Of a DNA stretch of 64,000 bases, positions 1 to 12,800 are shown in pieces. Numbering within the stretch: position 1 is the stretch's first letter; each line of letters opens with the position of its first letter. The stretch is taken from contig JAUPFV010000003.1 of assembly GCA_036936605.1 (NCBI GenBank), positions 74,632,273 through 74,696,272 of the forward strand, given 5' to 3'. This DNA comes from Limnanthes douglasii subsp. nivea (lineage: Eukaryota; Streptophyta; Magnoliopsida; Brassicales; Limnanthaceae). The notes under the pieces were generated by a model that searched no databases, was not told the origin of the DNA, and saw nothing but the letters and a program-made list of their open reading frames with translations. A program made the translations under genes and the position numbers.

Positions 1-12
1 CTACACCACCCG

Positions 13-2150
13 TTGGCAGAATGGAGGCTCATTCCGCTTTTCTTATTGGTGGAACAAGTTAAACTAATTCGGAATCTTGGTGGTAGTGATTTGTTTACAT
101 GTATTGCAGGAGGTTACCAATGCGAAATTTCACTTTTTTCCAACTACACTCACAATTTTGTGACTCACGGCAAGTATACCCTAGAGTCGATGAACGAGTG
201 GGTAAAAAATATGGGCAGTTCGTTAGGATTATCAGTTAAGATAGGAAGAGAATAGATAAAAAATAATAAGAGTAGATTATCGGTACGAGCAGTCCGATAT
301 ATTTAAGTTTACCGTTAGAGAATGCAACTGTAAGCGTAATTTTACCATTTTCATTTGGTAGGCAATTTGGTAAAAGATGATGATAAGCGGACTTTAAGTG
401 TCCTTTACGGCAAGCAGAACCATGATTTGATTGTGTATGCGCAAAGAAATTTGCAATGGTTAAAGTTTAAACCGGAGGAAAAAAACCTCATCGATGTTTT
501 GACGGTGAACGAAACAACTCCAGGACAAATATTTGGTGCTTTAAAGAAGGCCGATCTAGATAATGCGTCAAATGTCCATCACGTATACAATCACCGTCAA
601 AGAACAAAGATAGCTGCAAATGGTTGTTGTTCCCAAATATATTGCTTGTTAGAAAAATTACAAATGCACAAGTACAAGTATTGGGAAGGACGACCAATGA
701 TGGCTCGAATGTGATAACTGGTTTATTTTTTGCACACCCGCTTAGTATTGATTTACTATGGCTCTTTCCACAGTTATTAATCATGGATACTACATACAAA
801 GTTATTAGATACGGGATGTTTTTTTTCGAAGTAGTCAGGGTACTATTGACCAATAAAACGTTTTGCATTGGTTTCACATTCATGGTGAAAGAAAAACATA
901 AACTATGAATGGTCATTTGGATCTTTGAAAACTATAATAGAGAAAAATAAATGTGAGTTGCGTTGTGTTATAATCCCAGACCGCAAACGTTTTTTGATGA
1001 ATAACGTAGACAAAATATTTCCTAGTGCAAGTCACATATTATGCGAATGTCATATCAACAAGAATGTTAGTGGGAAAAAAAAGTTTAAAGACGAAAACGT
1101 GTTTTACATATTTTTTGCCGCTTGGAATGACGTCGTTTCATCCACCACCATTGACGTGATGAACGAGGGGTTGGCTAAGATGTGGATAATGTTCAAAAAA
1201 CACAATAAGGTGATCGATTATGTCATAGACTCGTGGATAATGTTGTATAAAGAGAGGTTTGTTCATGCCTACACTAATAAAATCATGTATTTCAAGAATC
1301 ACACCTCTAATTTGGCGGAAAGCTCGCATGCTACTTTGAAAAAATATATCGGTTCAATCCAATTCATTTTTTCTAGATTTTGAGAGAAATTTCATGGTTT
1401 GTTAGGGATGCAACATTTTACCATAAAAGAACTGATGGAGCTTAGCAAATGTCATCTAATTCATAAATTTCAAGATTTTAAATCTTTCAAATTACTACCA
1501 GAGTATGTATCACCTATTATTTTGATGATAGTATACAAAAACTATCTAGATAGAACTGAAAGTTCATGGTTTGTTAGGGATGCAACATTTAACCATAAAA
1601 GAATTGATGGAACTTAGAAAATGACATCTAATTCACAAATTTCAAGATTTTAAACCTCTCAAATTAATATCAGAGTTCGTACCCCCTATTGTTTTGATGA
1701 TAGTATACAAAAACTATCAAGAGAAAACCGGTGGTGATAAAAATTTATGCGTTTGCATTGATCGTACGACACGAGATTTACCATGCACCCATGAACTATA
1801 CAAAATCCGAAAAGCGTACGGGTATCTAGCTACTCGAATTCTAGACTAGCATTGGAGGAGAGTAGATATTGTTCCACGAGTAAAACTAAGTCGTGAAGAA
1901 TATGTTAAAGTTAATTTTGTAAATCTAATTGGAAAACTTGAAGAGTTTGGTGTTTATGAACAAACTTATAGGTTTAGTATTCTAACGCATATTGGATCAT
2001 TTAACATCGGTCATTTGTGAACCCCTCCAAAAGGCTAAAACCTGCGGTAGAACTTTAGACATGTCCAAGGTCGCAACCATTATCGTGATAATAGTACCAA
2101 AATTCGTGTCAATTATTCTACGAAAAGGGATCCTTCTATGCACGAATACG
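13..2150 (+). pseudogene. Decayed MULE (Mutator-like) transposase, copy 1
   Basis: Several reading frames together spell a MULE/FAR1-type transposase. Seen in order: an N-terminal stretch (355-710); FFAHP-SIDLL followed by IMDTTYK, with the first catalytic Asp (about 720-800); IPDRKRFLM, with the second Asp (about 975); CECHINKN, a Cys/His pair (about 1040); LAESSHATLKKY, with the expected Glu (about 1312); and a SWIM-like zinc motif CVCIDR...LPCTHE (about 1750-1800). The same order of motifs occurs in the better copy at 58729-62027, so the two are related but clearly diverged. Frameshifts near 620-715 and 905-925 and stops near 1381, 1615 and 1847 make it non-functional. No terminal inverted repeat is visible. 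The element probably starts left of the window. Family assignment is firm; exact ends are not. Confidence 0.8.
1391..1734 (+). repeat. Tandem duplication, 172-bp unit, inside MULE copy 1
   Basis: The segment from 1391 is repeated from 1563 with few differences. Both units begin ttcatggtttgttagggatg. It duplicates the coding stretch between the catalytic Glu and the zinc motif, so it arose within the transposase gene. Confidence 0.85.
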
Positions 2151-3352
2151 TCGAATAAGAATGGTTAAAGTCTCGTATCAATATTGTCAAAAATCCAAAA
2201 ATTGTATGCACATCGTCGAAACTGAAATGGAAACCATTATTTTCCATATGCCAACGCTCCAAGAATATCTCGGTGATGTTGGATTGCGTATGAATACACG
2301 AAAACGGCTCAATGAGCCCGACGAAAGGCGTGACATCCAGTAAATTTCACACCCTACCCTGAACGCCCAGACTCCAACTTCTGTGGCTAGGATAATTGAG
2401 TACAACCTCATCTCACGCTCCTGCAAATAATCATTTTAAATATTAATATATATTAAATTGCCCTAAAAGATTAAAAATAAATCTAGATATTACCTATTTC
2501 TCCCAAACGTAGTATCGCAATATGGAGGTGAATGTGTCTCGGCATAATAACGGACGGAGCTCTAGCTAGACCTTTAGTAAGTGGAGGTGCCATCGCCAAG
2601 GGGCTGTGTAACCAGATGTGGAACCGAACAGAGGGGTGCTGAAATTAAAGGTATCGACTATATAAGATCGAAAAATCTGCTACTTCTTCGCGGTCGATAT
2701 TGGTTTTTTTTGTCGCTCGATTCTCGACTCTCTTCGTCCGCGAGCCATCACCCCTTGAAGTATCAATGGGATCCATAACCTCAAATAAAAATATACAAAA
2801 TGTGAATACCTACTTGAAAATACCAAATGATAATTGGAAAGTTGTTTTCTTTTTAAAAAAATGACGCAAACATATATAATGCACGCATAAAAAAAGATAA
2901 AACCGGTCACGAGATAATCCGGTGACAGAAGCCTTCCACGCCATACGTACGATGTGGGAATCTTGGGTTTCTCCTTTGTTTGGTGGAAACCAGATGTTGT
3001 TTGTCAATCGTGTTGAAGAAGAACATTAGAAATCTAAACAACAGTTATCTACCCATCGAAAACCTAAACACAGCCTAATCTATACAAATTGAACCCCTAA
3101 TCTATACAAATTTGAAACCGTAAACTACGAACGGGAAACAAACACAAATCAAAATACTGACCTATATGAATTAGAATTGGTGTCGAATCCTTTCTTCAAT
3201 AGACCGATCGATACGCCGGTGGCTGGTGGATTCTTTGCGAGCATCTGGTGGCGGCTTGGTGATGTTGAGGCAGTGAAGCAGTAGTGTGTCTAGGTTAGTT
3301 TTGGCTGCTGGTTAGGGTGGTGTTAGTTTAGGTTGGTGTGGTTCTTTAGTTT
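2151..3352. other. No recognisable gene
   Basis: About 1.2 kb with only short open frames and no protein signature I recognise. It may include the tail of the MULE copy to its left. The last 150 bases are G/T-rich and lead into the target site of the first LINE. Confidence 0.5.
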
Positions 3353-3364
3353 AATTTAGGGTTT
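3353..3364. repeat. Target-site duplication of LINE-A (left copy)
   Basis: The 12-mer aatttagggttt here recurs at 9359-9370, directly outside the two ends of LINE-A. The next bases inward are the poly-A tail, read as poly-T on +. Confidence 0.65.
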
Positions 3365-3784
3365 TATTTTTTTTAATCAAAAACCAGACTCTATTAATGA
3401 ACTGAAGTGTTTTACAAATAAGAGGACCAAAGATAATAAGTCCAAAATAACCAAAATACAAAACTTGGCGCCCAAGATTCCCTCCAAAACAAAGAAACCA
3501 AAATTGGAAAAGAAAACCCAAGGGTCAGCACCCAAGGGATAGCTCCCAAGACAAAACTCCAAAGTAACAGCCACTTTAAAGCATACTCCAGCCTATACAT
3601 CACAGCACCACAGCACCATCGACATTAATGACCGTAACTCTATCCTCCTTAATACATCAAACTCTTTAATTTCCAGCCATTCCTCCATCACACCATCGAG
3701 CTCTCCTCATTGCCAAGCACACAGCATCAACACCACAGCACCAATCCTGCAAAACAAGACAAACTACAGCAGCATCCATACTAA

Positions 3785-6700
3785 CTAGACAATATAGCCT
3801 AAGCTCAAACTTTCAAGAAAAGCAAGAGCAATCAAATCAGAAGGAGCATTATGCTGCTGAAAACTTAGTTTTTGCTTGCATTTCAGGGTCCATTTGGCTA
3901 GCCAATCGGCAGCTTGATTCTGGAACCTTGAAATGTGCTGAAAACACATGTTTCCATCCCTAAGATTGCGACACAAAGAGAGATTAGGGTCCTCAAACAC
4001 AGTGGCACTACTAGCAAGCTGATTAATAAGAATAAGGGAATCAGATTCTACATCTATGGATAACCAGTTATTCATGTGACAAGCAGAGAGACCCTGAAAC
4101 ATAGCAACAGTTTTAGCTTGAAGAGGAGACATTTTTCCTAACAAATAACCATAAGCTTGCAAAATATCTCCATCACTGTTTCTGAAAATCAGGCCTGATG
4201 CAGCCTCACCATTGCTAGCACAGGAAGCATCAACATTCAATTTTAAACGAGGTTGAATAGGAGGAATCCATCTAAGGTATTGAGGCACACTTCTTTTGAC
4301 ACTAGATCTACAGCCCAAGCTCACACCAGCCTCTCTAACATTAGACCAATGCTTGTAACTAAGATAACCATTAATATCAGCATTTCTAACAACATTTATA
4401 GTATAGTCAATGGCCCAAGAAACACTTAAAGAGATCCCCTTATGCCTGTAAGCATTTCTAGCCTTCCACACAACCCAGCAAATCACTTGAGGCACAAGAT
4501 GAGTAACATGAAATTTGGTTCTAGAAGACCAGAACCAGCACCTAAGAACATGAGACAAGACCATAGACCGACTGATTTTAACTTTGAAAGTAATTGAAAA
4601 CCAGTTCCAAATCTGCCAAGCAAACGTGCAATTAACAAAGACATGATTCTTATCCTCACAATTATCACAAAACACACATTTAGAAACAAGACACACATGC
4701 CTTCTCATCATAATACTATCAAGGGGAATAAAATTGTGAAGCAGTTTCCATGTCATAAAAGAAAATTTCCTAGGTATCTTTGAACTCCAGATAATCTTAA
4801 AAAGAGAAGAGGAGTTATACTTAGCTCTTAAGCTTTCCCAGGTTTTCTTGAAATTGAACTCCCTATTATCAGAGAGCCTCCAACTGATAGCATCATCTCT
4901 GTCAGTTATGTGGAGCATGTTAATCATAGCCAATCTGTCTGGCCCAATGATCTCATGCACCTCACTCAAACACCAAGAATTGTTTTGCCAAAAAATATGA
5001 ACATTCACATCAAGATACCAATATATATTAAGCTCAGAAGCAAAAGCGGGCAAGTTATGCCAAGAGTCCTTCCAAAAATCAACTTTACCTCTACCAAGAA
5101 CCCAAGTGACATTCCTATCAGCCTGGTGTCTAATACCACAGAGCCTTTTCCAAACTAAAGAACCCTTAATGCTGGCATAAAGAGGGTGAGATCTTTTGCA
5201 ATAAATGTCATTCATGACACTAGCCCACAGGCAGCTATTTTGCCTAAACCTGAACCAAAGTTTCTGAGAGAAGGAGTTCTGAATGTCAAGAAAACACATG
5301 ACATTTAAACCTCCCTCTCCAAAAGGCTTACAAATGGCAGACCAAGATGACCAATGAATTGATCTATGATCCATCTTAGTTCTCCAAAGAAATTTATTCA
5401 ACAACAGCTCTATCTTACAGATGACACTTCTAGGCAATTCACTGCATTGAATCCAATAGAAAACCATAGGCAAAATTACATTACAGATAAGAGATAACCT
5501 GGCTCCATAGGAAAGAACCTTGCTTTCCCAATCAGTGATACGATCACTGATCTTGTTCAGGATGAGCTTATAATTAAGAGCCTTATTGTTGTTTGATATG
5601 GTAACCCCCAGATGATGAAAAGGAACAAAATCCACCTCGAAACCAGTTTGTAATTTGAGACTATGCACCTTAGCAGGATTAGACTTAGTAGAAACAATTA
5701 GCTTAGTTTTAGTTTTATTAATGGCTTGCCCTGATAAAATCTGATACAAATCAAGAAATTCACTAAGAATATCAAGAGAGTTAGAAGAATTGTTTGTAAA
5801 TATAAGAATATCATCTGTAAACATAATAACAGGAACAGGAAAGGAACATCTAGAAGCAAAACACATTGAAGGATTAGCATTAAACAGACTACTCAAGCCC
5901 CTAGAAAGAAGCTCTTCACCAAGAATAAACAGGCAAGGAGATAAAGGATCTCCTTGCCTTAATCCTCTTTTCATTTTGAAATAGTCTACAGTTTCACCAT
6001 TAATAAGAATAGAGACATGAACATCTGAGATCAACCTCTTAATAAGATCAAACATCTTAGTATCAAAACCAAAAGACCTTAACACCTTAAGAATAAAGGA
6101 ATGCGAAATTCTGTCAAAAGCCTTCGACATATCTAGCTGAACAATAGTATTACCATGCTTGGGCTTCTTATTAATATCATAAAGCATCTCTTTGGCCAAC
6201 AGAATATTATCCTGAATTAGTCTATTCTTAATAAAAGCAGACTGATGGTTAGAAACAATCTTTGGCAAGACAACAGAAAGTCTATGATTAATAAGAGCAT
6301 AGAAAATCCTATTGATGAAAGTACACATCCCTATAGGCCTGTAACTTGTCCACCAAGTAGGATTAGAAACCTTGGGAATCAGGCATATGCTAGTGGCAAA
6401 GAGGCCAGAGGGGATAAAATTACCATGGACATAAGAGTTAAAAGCACAACACAGATCAACTTTAATTACATGCCAACAATGCTTAAAGAAAACAAGATTG
6501 AAGCCATCAATACCCGGAGAACTATCCTTTTTCATGTTGCCAATAATAAGCCAGATTTCATCCTCAGTAACCTCCTTTAGAAGCATGTTGTTGTCCTCAA
6601 CAGAAACCAAAGCAGGAATGCACTCAAAATTCTTAAAGTCCAGTAACCTGCTCTCCTCATCAAAAAATTTATAAGGGTAAGAAGTTAGAGTGTTTTTAAA

Positions 6701-7884
6701 GAAAGAAGCAGCAGAAACCCCTATCTCCTTTCTATCAGTGATCCAAACATCCCCATCCTTTACACTTTTTATCTCATTTTCCTTTTTTTCTTAGCAATGT
6801 AATTATAAAACAGTTTAGAATTACCATCACCTTCCTGGAGCCAACTGTTATAACACTTTTGCTTGAGAAAAGAGGCCTCATTCCTAAGAGCCTTAAGGTA
6901 TAAGCCATTGGCTAAAGCCAAATCAGCAGCAGACTGATTAGTATTATTAGTGTAATGAACAATTTCCAAAGCTTTAACCTTACTCTCAGCATCTTTGACA
7001 CTGTCAAAGACATTACCGTACTTAGCCTTGCTCCAAAGCTTAAGGCAGCCCTTAAGTCGTCTGAGTTTGTACCAAAAAATGTTACTAGGATGACCATCCA
7101 TAGGCTGACTCCACTCCTGTTCAATAACACTAAGAAACGAATCATCATTACACCAAAAATTGAGAAATCTAAAATTATTTTTCCTGTAAACATTTTGAGT
7201 AGAGTTAACCATATTCATATTGATGAGCAAAGGAGCATGGTCAGAACAAGTTCTGACCATGTGAAGGACCTGTGTATCAGCAAATGTAGACAGCCATTTA
7301 TCATTAAGCAAAGCACGATCAAGCCGTCTCCACTTATTACTCCTAGACCAAGTATACCTAGAACCACAATAACCAGCATCACTCAAGTTGCAACCTCTTA
7401 TAAAGTCATTAAAGTTGTCCATACTAGCATGGCAAGAAGAAGAACAGCCCAACTGCTCATCATAAGTAGAGATAGTGTTGAAATCTCCAACACACATCCA
7501 TGGCTTATCAGAAACACAAACAGACTCCAGACAATTCCATAAATCCATCCTAAGAAGACGATTGCATTTAGCATAGACAACAGAAATGTAAACCATCTCA
7601 GTAATACCAGGGACTTCCATCTCCAAATGTAAACACTGATCCATATTAAGGATAATCCTGATATTAATGTATCCAGCCCAAAATGCCCATACTTTATCAG
7701 AAACATTAGCAGCATAGTTAGGAAAACCCAACACCTCAGCAACCAACTTGATCTTTTCACCTTTAGCCATAGGCTCCTGAATGAAAAGCACCTTTACACA
7801 TTCAACATTGATCATAGACTTGAGTCTTCTCAAGGTGTGATTGTTATTCACACCTCTAGCATTCCAGCTAATCACTCTGATCAT
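3785..7884 (-). pseudogene. LINE-A ORF2: endonuclease-reverse transcriptase-RNase H, one frameshift
   Basis: The N-terminal part (7884-6769) is an AP-like endonuclease: WNARG at the start, then QEP, GDFN and SDHAPL. The second part (about 6768-3785) is the reverse transcriptase (QLDMSKAFDRI; GLRQGDPLSP; active site FTDD), a zf-RVT region (SKIPRKFSFMTWKLLHN; CVFCD..CEDKNHVF) and a C-terminal RNase H (LNVDAS; ESDS; NQAADWLAK). The two parts are out of phase by one base. The likely cause is one base lost from the A-run in aagaaaaaaagg near 6785; the reading then hits TGAGATAA. Otherwise the 941-residue second part is fully open, so the damage is light. The RNase H motif that normally contains Glu reads PLQAKTVAMF, so the catalytic acid appears to be Gln. 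Confidence 0.9.
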
Positions 7885-9241
7885 TATCAGAGTAAGATTT
7901 ACGAGCTTTGCCTCTAGAACTAAGAGACTTGATGGTTAGCTTATCCTTGGACCTTTTCTTTTTTGCAGTATTCAACTTGGAAGAGATGATTTCACTAAAA
8001 CTATGCTGCGGAGATAACCTTGGAGATGGGGAACAACTACCAACCTGAGGGTCGGGAGAACTACTATACTGATCATCAATTCTGTTCAAAGCATCAATAA
8101 CCTCATTTCCCTTTTCTTGAGAAACATCCTGAACAGAAACATTAACACACTGAACATCATCCACTTGAACATTATTCACTTGAACATTATCTTCTTGAAC
8201 ATCATTATTTCCATCTTGAATCATATTACAATCAACATGAACATTATCCTCTTGAACCATATTGCTATTCACAGTTTCTTCATTCTTACTGCTTTCATTA
8301 CCAACTTCTGGCTCCTTCTGAGTCACTATGGACTTAAGCTTTCTCCTGTAAACCTGAACAATGTTTCTTGATATCGTGGTATTGACAGACGACACCTTTG
8401 AAACCTCCTCCCTCTTCTCATCTTGCATATCATTCAAAACCACAGCCTTGTTATTTTCCACAGGACCCTCAGTTTTCTTTGAGGCTTTCTTACAAACAGA
8501 TTGGTCATGTCCAATGTGAAAACACCCATGACAATAAGAGGGGACATTTTTATAACTGATGGAAATCCAATAACCATCATTACTCCCGAATCCAACCCAC
8601 ATCTTTCTTTGCAACATCTGAGAAACGTCAACCTCAACCTGCGCATAACAAGCGTTCGAACATGCACTATTCTTGTGTGGAACAACCACCTTATACACAG
8701 GACATATAACACTAGCCAAATCGTAAACCAACCCAGAATCATATAAACATTCCGGCAAATTCTCAAAGCGAACCCACAATAGAACAGTAGGATCTTCAAT
8801 CTTTTTATTGAAATTCTGAGTCCACTTCAAAACTCTCATAACAATATCATCAAAACGCCAGACATTACGAGACCAGAGCTTGGCAATGTCTTCTTTCAAT
8901 TCAAACTCAAAAAAGATGTGATGCGAATCCCACACCTCAAAACAAAACCCTCCCCTGAATTTCAACATAAAAAGAAAGGTCTCAAGCTTTTACTTTTTCG
9001 GCACACCATTGCTGAATTTACCTATTAATGTAGTTCTGAATTTCTTAAAGAGAGATTGCTTCACCTCAGCGCCGTATTGAATCGATAAATGGTCCCCTGT
9101 TTTCTTGGAAAACTCTGGATTCCATGATTTAAATTCATCTTCAGGGGAGAACAAATCGACGAATCTCTTACCTAACTGCTGTTGATTTTAATTCAAACCC
9201 TGATGAAGAACGGGGAATTCTTCAGAATACCGAGGATTCAT
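7868..9241 (-). pseudogene. LINE-A ORF1: DUF4283/zinc-knuckle RNA-binding protein, two stops
   Basis: This is a 457-codon frame beginning MNPRYSEEFPVL. It is interrupted by TAA at codon 18 (9190-9188) and codon 84 (8992-8990). After these the frame runs open from 8968. It carries the DUF4283-type core (LWSRNVWRFDD, then MRVLKWTQNF). A CCHC zinc knuckle follows, CHGCFHIGHDQSVC, with C-x2-C-x4-H-x4-C spacing. The C-terminal half is low-complexity, rich in Asn, Asp, Val and Gln, and ends in a basic Ser/Lys tail. ORF1 proteins of this class coat LINE RNA. Its 3' end overlaps the ORF2 start by 17 bases. LINE-B ORF1 has the matching N-terminal phrase NEEFPTL, which supports the upstream start. Confidence 0.85.
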
Positions 9242-9358
9242 GATCGAGAAGATCACAAAGAAGGCGTTACGACTTTTTTAGGTACTCTGTTCTTGGAGTT
9301 CATTTCTTGGAGCGTTTTTCACTAATTCTAATTATATTCCCAAAACCCAAGATTATTA

Positions 9359-9370
9359 AATTTAGGGTTT
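9359..9370. repeat. Target-site duplication of LINE-A (right copy)
   Basis: Exact match to 3353-3364. The sequence resembles a plant telo-box-like motif that is common in AT-rich DNA, so chance similarity is possible, but its position at both element ends fits. Confidence 0.65.
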
Positions 9371-9410
9371 AATTTAATTTATGGTTTAGTTTAGGTTTTG
9401 GATAATTTTT

Positions 9411-9415
<5 letters not shown>

Positions 9416-9444
<29 letters not shown>
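9416..9444. repeat. (TA)n microsatellite
   Basis: About 14 uninterrupted TA units in the 360-bp spacer between the two LINEs. Confidence 0.95.
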
Positions 9445-9447
<3 letters not shown>

Positions 9448-9609
9448 TAAAATTATGATAATTTTATGAAATAATTTTTTTTATTTGAGGTTTTTTCGTG
9501 CAAGAGCAAAATTTTCCAAAAAATTGAATTCATAAAACAATTTCTTCTTTTTTTCGACTTAACTGAATAGTTGCAACTATTTTCTCTATTTCTAAACTGA
9601 GAGATTTTA

Positions 9610-9731
9610 AATACATTTTTTTACTCTTATACATGTATTTTTTGGGACCGTCTAAATACATGCATCTCTTTTTTATCGCAGCAATTAAATTGCTCTCAGT
9701 TTTTTATAGTAATATATATAAATTCATTATA
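9610..9731. repeat. Left half of a dispersed repeat split by LINE-B
   Basis: This segment (gggaccgtctaaatacatgc, then attaaattgctctcag) and 15651-15740 together match one uninterrupted block at 52452-52652. The repeat therefore existed before LINE-B inserted. A shorter, weaker match lies at about 51590-51640. The family is unidentified; it could be a MITE or an untranslated piece of a larger element. Confidence 0.75.
9715..9731. repeat. Target-site duplication of LINE-B (left copy)
   Basis: The 17-mer tatataaattcattata recurs exactly at 15651-15667. The poly-T of the element tail starts directly inside it. Confidence 0.9.
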
Positions 9732-9885
9732 ATTTTTTTAATCAAATTTTGTATTGAATTGAAAATAAAGGAAGTACAAGGCCTTTTAGGCAATATTACA
9801 CAAATTTGAAAAAATTGACGTCAGAGCCTTATTCTCCAATTCAGCCCCAAATCAGCCCCAAATCAGCCCCAAATCAATATAAACC

Positions 9886-12800
9886 CTAATTTGGTAGACG
9901 AAGATAGCCAAAATTAAGGCTTTCCAGTAAAGCAATGGCTTTCAATTGGGGAGGAGCATCTACCCCATTGAAATCCAGACTAGTTTGAAGCTTAAGAGTT
10001 TCATTAACAATCCAATCATCACCATAATTTTGTTCACAAAAAACATGGTTGATAACCACGGCTGGCTTTATAAGCTTTCTACAACAACAAATAATAGGAT
10101 CCAAATACCAAATGGAGTTTTCATATAACAAGAGATTGACAAGAATCTGTGAGTCAATATCAACATCCACCTTCTACATTCTAAGATCTTTGCACAAGTT
10201 TAAGCCGTCAAAGAGAGCTCTACATTCAGCTATAAGAGGGTTTCCTTTACCATATAACCTGCCCATGCCTATAACAATACTGCCATTGTTGTCCCTGAGA
10301 AGAACTCCACCTCCTGTTTCATTGTTGAAGGTACAGACTCCATCTACATTTAATTCCATGTTTTGGGTTTTTCCATTTTAGGAAAAGAGGCTTAGTGAAG
10401 CTTTTCATTTGATTTGTGCAACCAAGAGTAGCAGATTCCTTCACAAATTTTCCCCAACGTTTCTTTTTCAAAACTTTCGCATAATCAAGACTAGACAAAA
10501 TGTAGAGAACATGCCTGATTATTGTAGTTGAGCTTGTATTTTCGTTACTGTTTTTCTTTTTGTTTCGACCGGACCAGACTGACCAAGCTATGATTGCAGG
10601 GAGGATAGACAAGATGTCGCAGCTCTTTTGGGAAGCCCAGTACCATTTCATAATGATGTTCCCAATTGTCATGTAAGGATGTATCTAGATTCTGAAAATG
10701 ACACTGAAATAGAGCTAGACAGACCAGGCTTGATGGCATTGCACAATAGCATGGTGAGTGGTTTTGATGCTGTTGCAGTGGACACATTTAGAAGCTAGCT
10801 GAAAGTTTTTGTTATGCATAACTTCATCAGTAGGAATCCAATTATGAAGTGCTCTCCATAATAAAAACGAGCACTTCTTAGGAGTAACATCATTCCAGGT
10901 CTTAGCATAAAGTTTTGAAACATTTCCTTTGTATCTTATATGGTTCAACGTGTCTTTGTTGCTGAATTTACCATCTTTAGAGAGAGACCAAAGTAGCATG
11001 TCAGTCTTTTCAGAGAGATAAATCTCCTTGATTTTGTTGATTTCAGTTGTAGTAACCATCGAGTTTAGTCTGTCAATGTCCCATCTTCCATTGATCCAGA
11101 AGTCCTTCACATATTCATTACCAGTGTCCCATAGAAATATTCTAGTGTTGTTGTCACTTATTTTGATGAATGGTTTGTCAGAACACCATCTATCATACCA
11201 GAAATTCATATTTCCATGACCAGGCAACCAAAAGATATGCTCCTCAGACAGCTCTCTAACATTAATGATACGACTCCAAGTTTTTGATTTTTTGTAAGGG
11301 GAAATAGCTAATATAGGATGAATGTTATCCTTGTAGTAGTTAGATAACATATATCTGGCCCAGAGAGACTTTTGTTGCCTGAAATTCAGCCAAAGCTTCA
11401 TTGAATAGACCTGCTGAACATCCTTTAGTTTATGAAGATTGAGCCGTCCTTCATTAAAAGGCTTACAAAGTCTTTCCTATCTAGCCCAGTTAATAACCTT
11501 TTTGTTTTCTTTGTTTCCCCACATGAATTTATTAAAAAGAAGCTCCAGTCTGTTAATGATACCTGAAGGCAGAATGGTATGCTGAAGAAAGTAGTTGGGA
11601 AGAGTTGTTAAGACATTATGAATCGGAAGAAGATGACCAACAAATGAGAGATCCAACTTATCTGAGTCCAAGATTCTACTCCTCGTTTTGTATATCAAGT
11701 CTTCAAAATTGGCAAGTCTTGTAAAGATAGCAATGGTTGTACCAAGGTATTTGAATGGCAGATTTGTATGCTTTATGTTTAGAATACTTTCAATGATAGT
11801 TGATTCCTGAGTATCCATCTTGTTTAAAAGAATGACCTTGGATTTAGTAGTGTTGATCTCCTGTCCAGATACACATTGATAATGATCCAAGAAAGCCTTT
11901 ATAGTTTGCATCGAATTAGAATCACCATTGCTGAACACCATGATATCATCTGCGAATGCTAAGCAAGAAATATTATGGTTACTCCTGGTTTTATATCTGA
12001 GATTAGGATTACCATTTGAAATAAGATTAATGCTTCTGATTAGATACTCTGCAGCCAGTGTGAAGAGACTTGGAGAAAGCGGATCTCATTGTCTCAATCC
12101 TTGAGTGTTGGGGAAGAACCCTTTAATTCACCATTAACCAGAATCGAAGAGAACACCTTGCTAATACAGTTGCCAAGAAGAGCAATTACGTTAGTATTAA
12201 AACCAAATAAATGAAGAATGTTGAAGATAAACTTATGGTTGAGCTTGTCAAAATCTTTAGTCATGTCAATCTTGATGATGACATTGCCTTCTTTACATTT
12301 GGCATTGATATCAAAACACAACACCTGAGCAACCAGAATGATTTCTTGAATGCTTTTCCCCTTAACGAATCCACCTTGATCATCAGAGATTAACTTAGGT
12401 AAGATCTTAGACAGCCTGCTGTTAATAATTTTCCCAATTTTCCTTGAGATCATAGTAGTAAGGCTGATAAGACGACAACCTTGCCATTTGTTAGGATTGT
12501 CAATTTTAGGGATTAAGCAAATGGATGTAGCTTTAACCCCATTAGGAAGATCATAACCATTAAAGAGCCCTTGGATAGCTTTGCAAAGTTCAGTTCCAAC
12601 TATAGACCAACACTTTTTATAGAACTCACCGTTGAAACCATCAGGCCCTGCAGCAGACACAGAGTTTAAAGAGTTAATAATACAAAATATTTCATCAGAA
12701 TCAGGCACTCTTGTTATGTTATTATTGTCAGCCTCAGAAACCAAAGTAGGGATAGCATCCATAAGATCAAGATCCCTCTCATCACTTATAGGAGGAGCAA

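Larger units (their letters stand above)
3365..9358 (-). mobile_element. LINE-A: full-length L1-like retrotransposon
   Basis: This is a roughly 6.0-kb non-LTR retrotransposon on the minus strand. Read 5' to 3' it has a short 5' leader (9358-9242), ORF1 (9241-7868), ORF2 (7884-3785), a 3' UTR of about 410 bases, and a poly-A tail seen as poly-T at 3366-3375. A 12-bp duplication flanks it. The order of an RNA-binding ORF1, endonuclease, reverse transcriptase, zinc-knuckle region and RNase H is that of plant L1-type LINEs. It cannot be active: ORF1 has two in-frame stops and ORF2 a frameshift. Its 3' terminus (tttgattaaaaaaa) is the same as that of LINE-B, which supports the boundary. Confidence 0.9.

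Noticed and set aside
3377..3603. Minus-strand frames of about 65 codons
   Set aside because: They lie in the 3' UTR of LINE-A and have no domain.
8117..8371. 84-codon + strand frame rich in Ile and Asn
   Set aside because: It is the complement of the low-complexity Val/Asp/Asn repeat in LINE-A ORF1.
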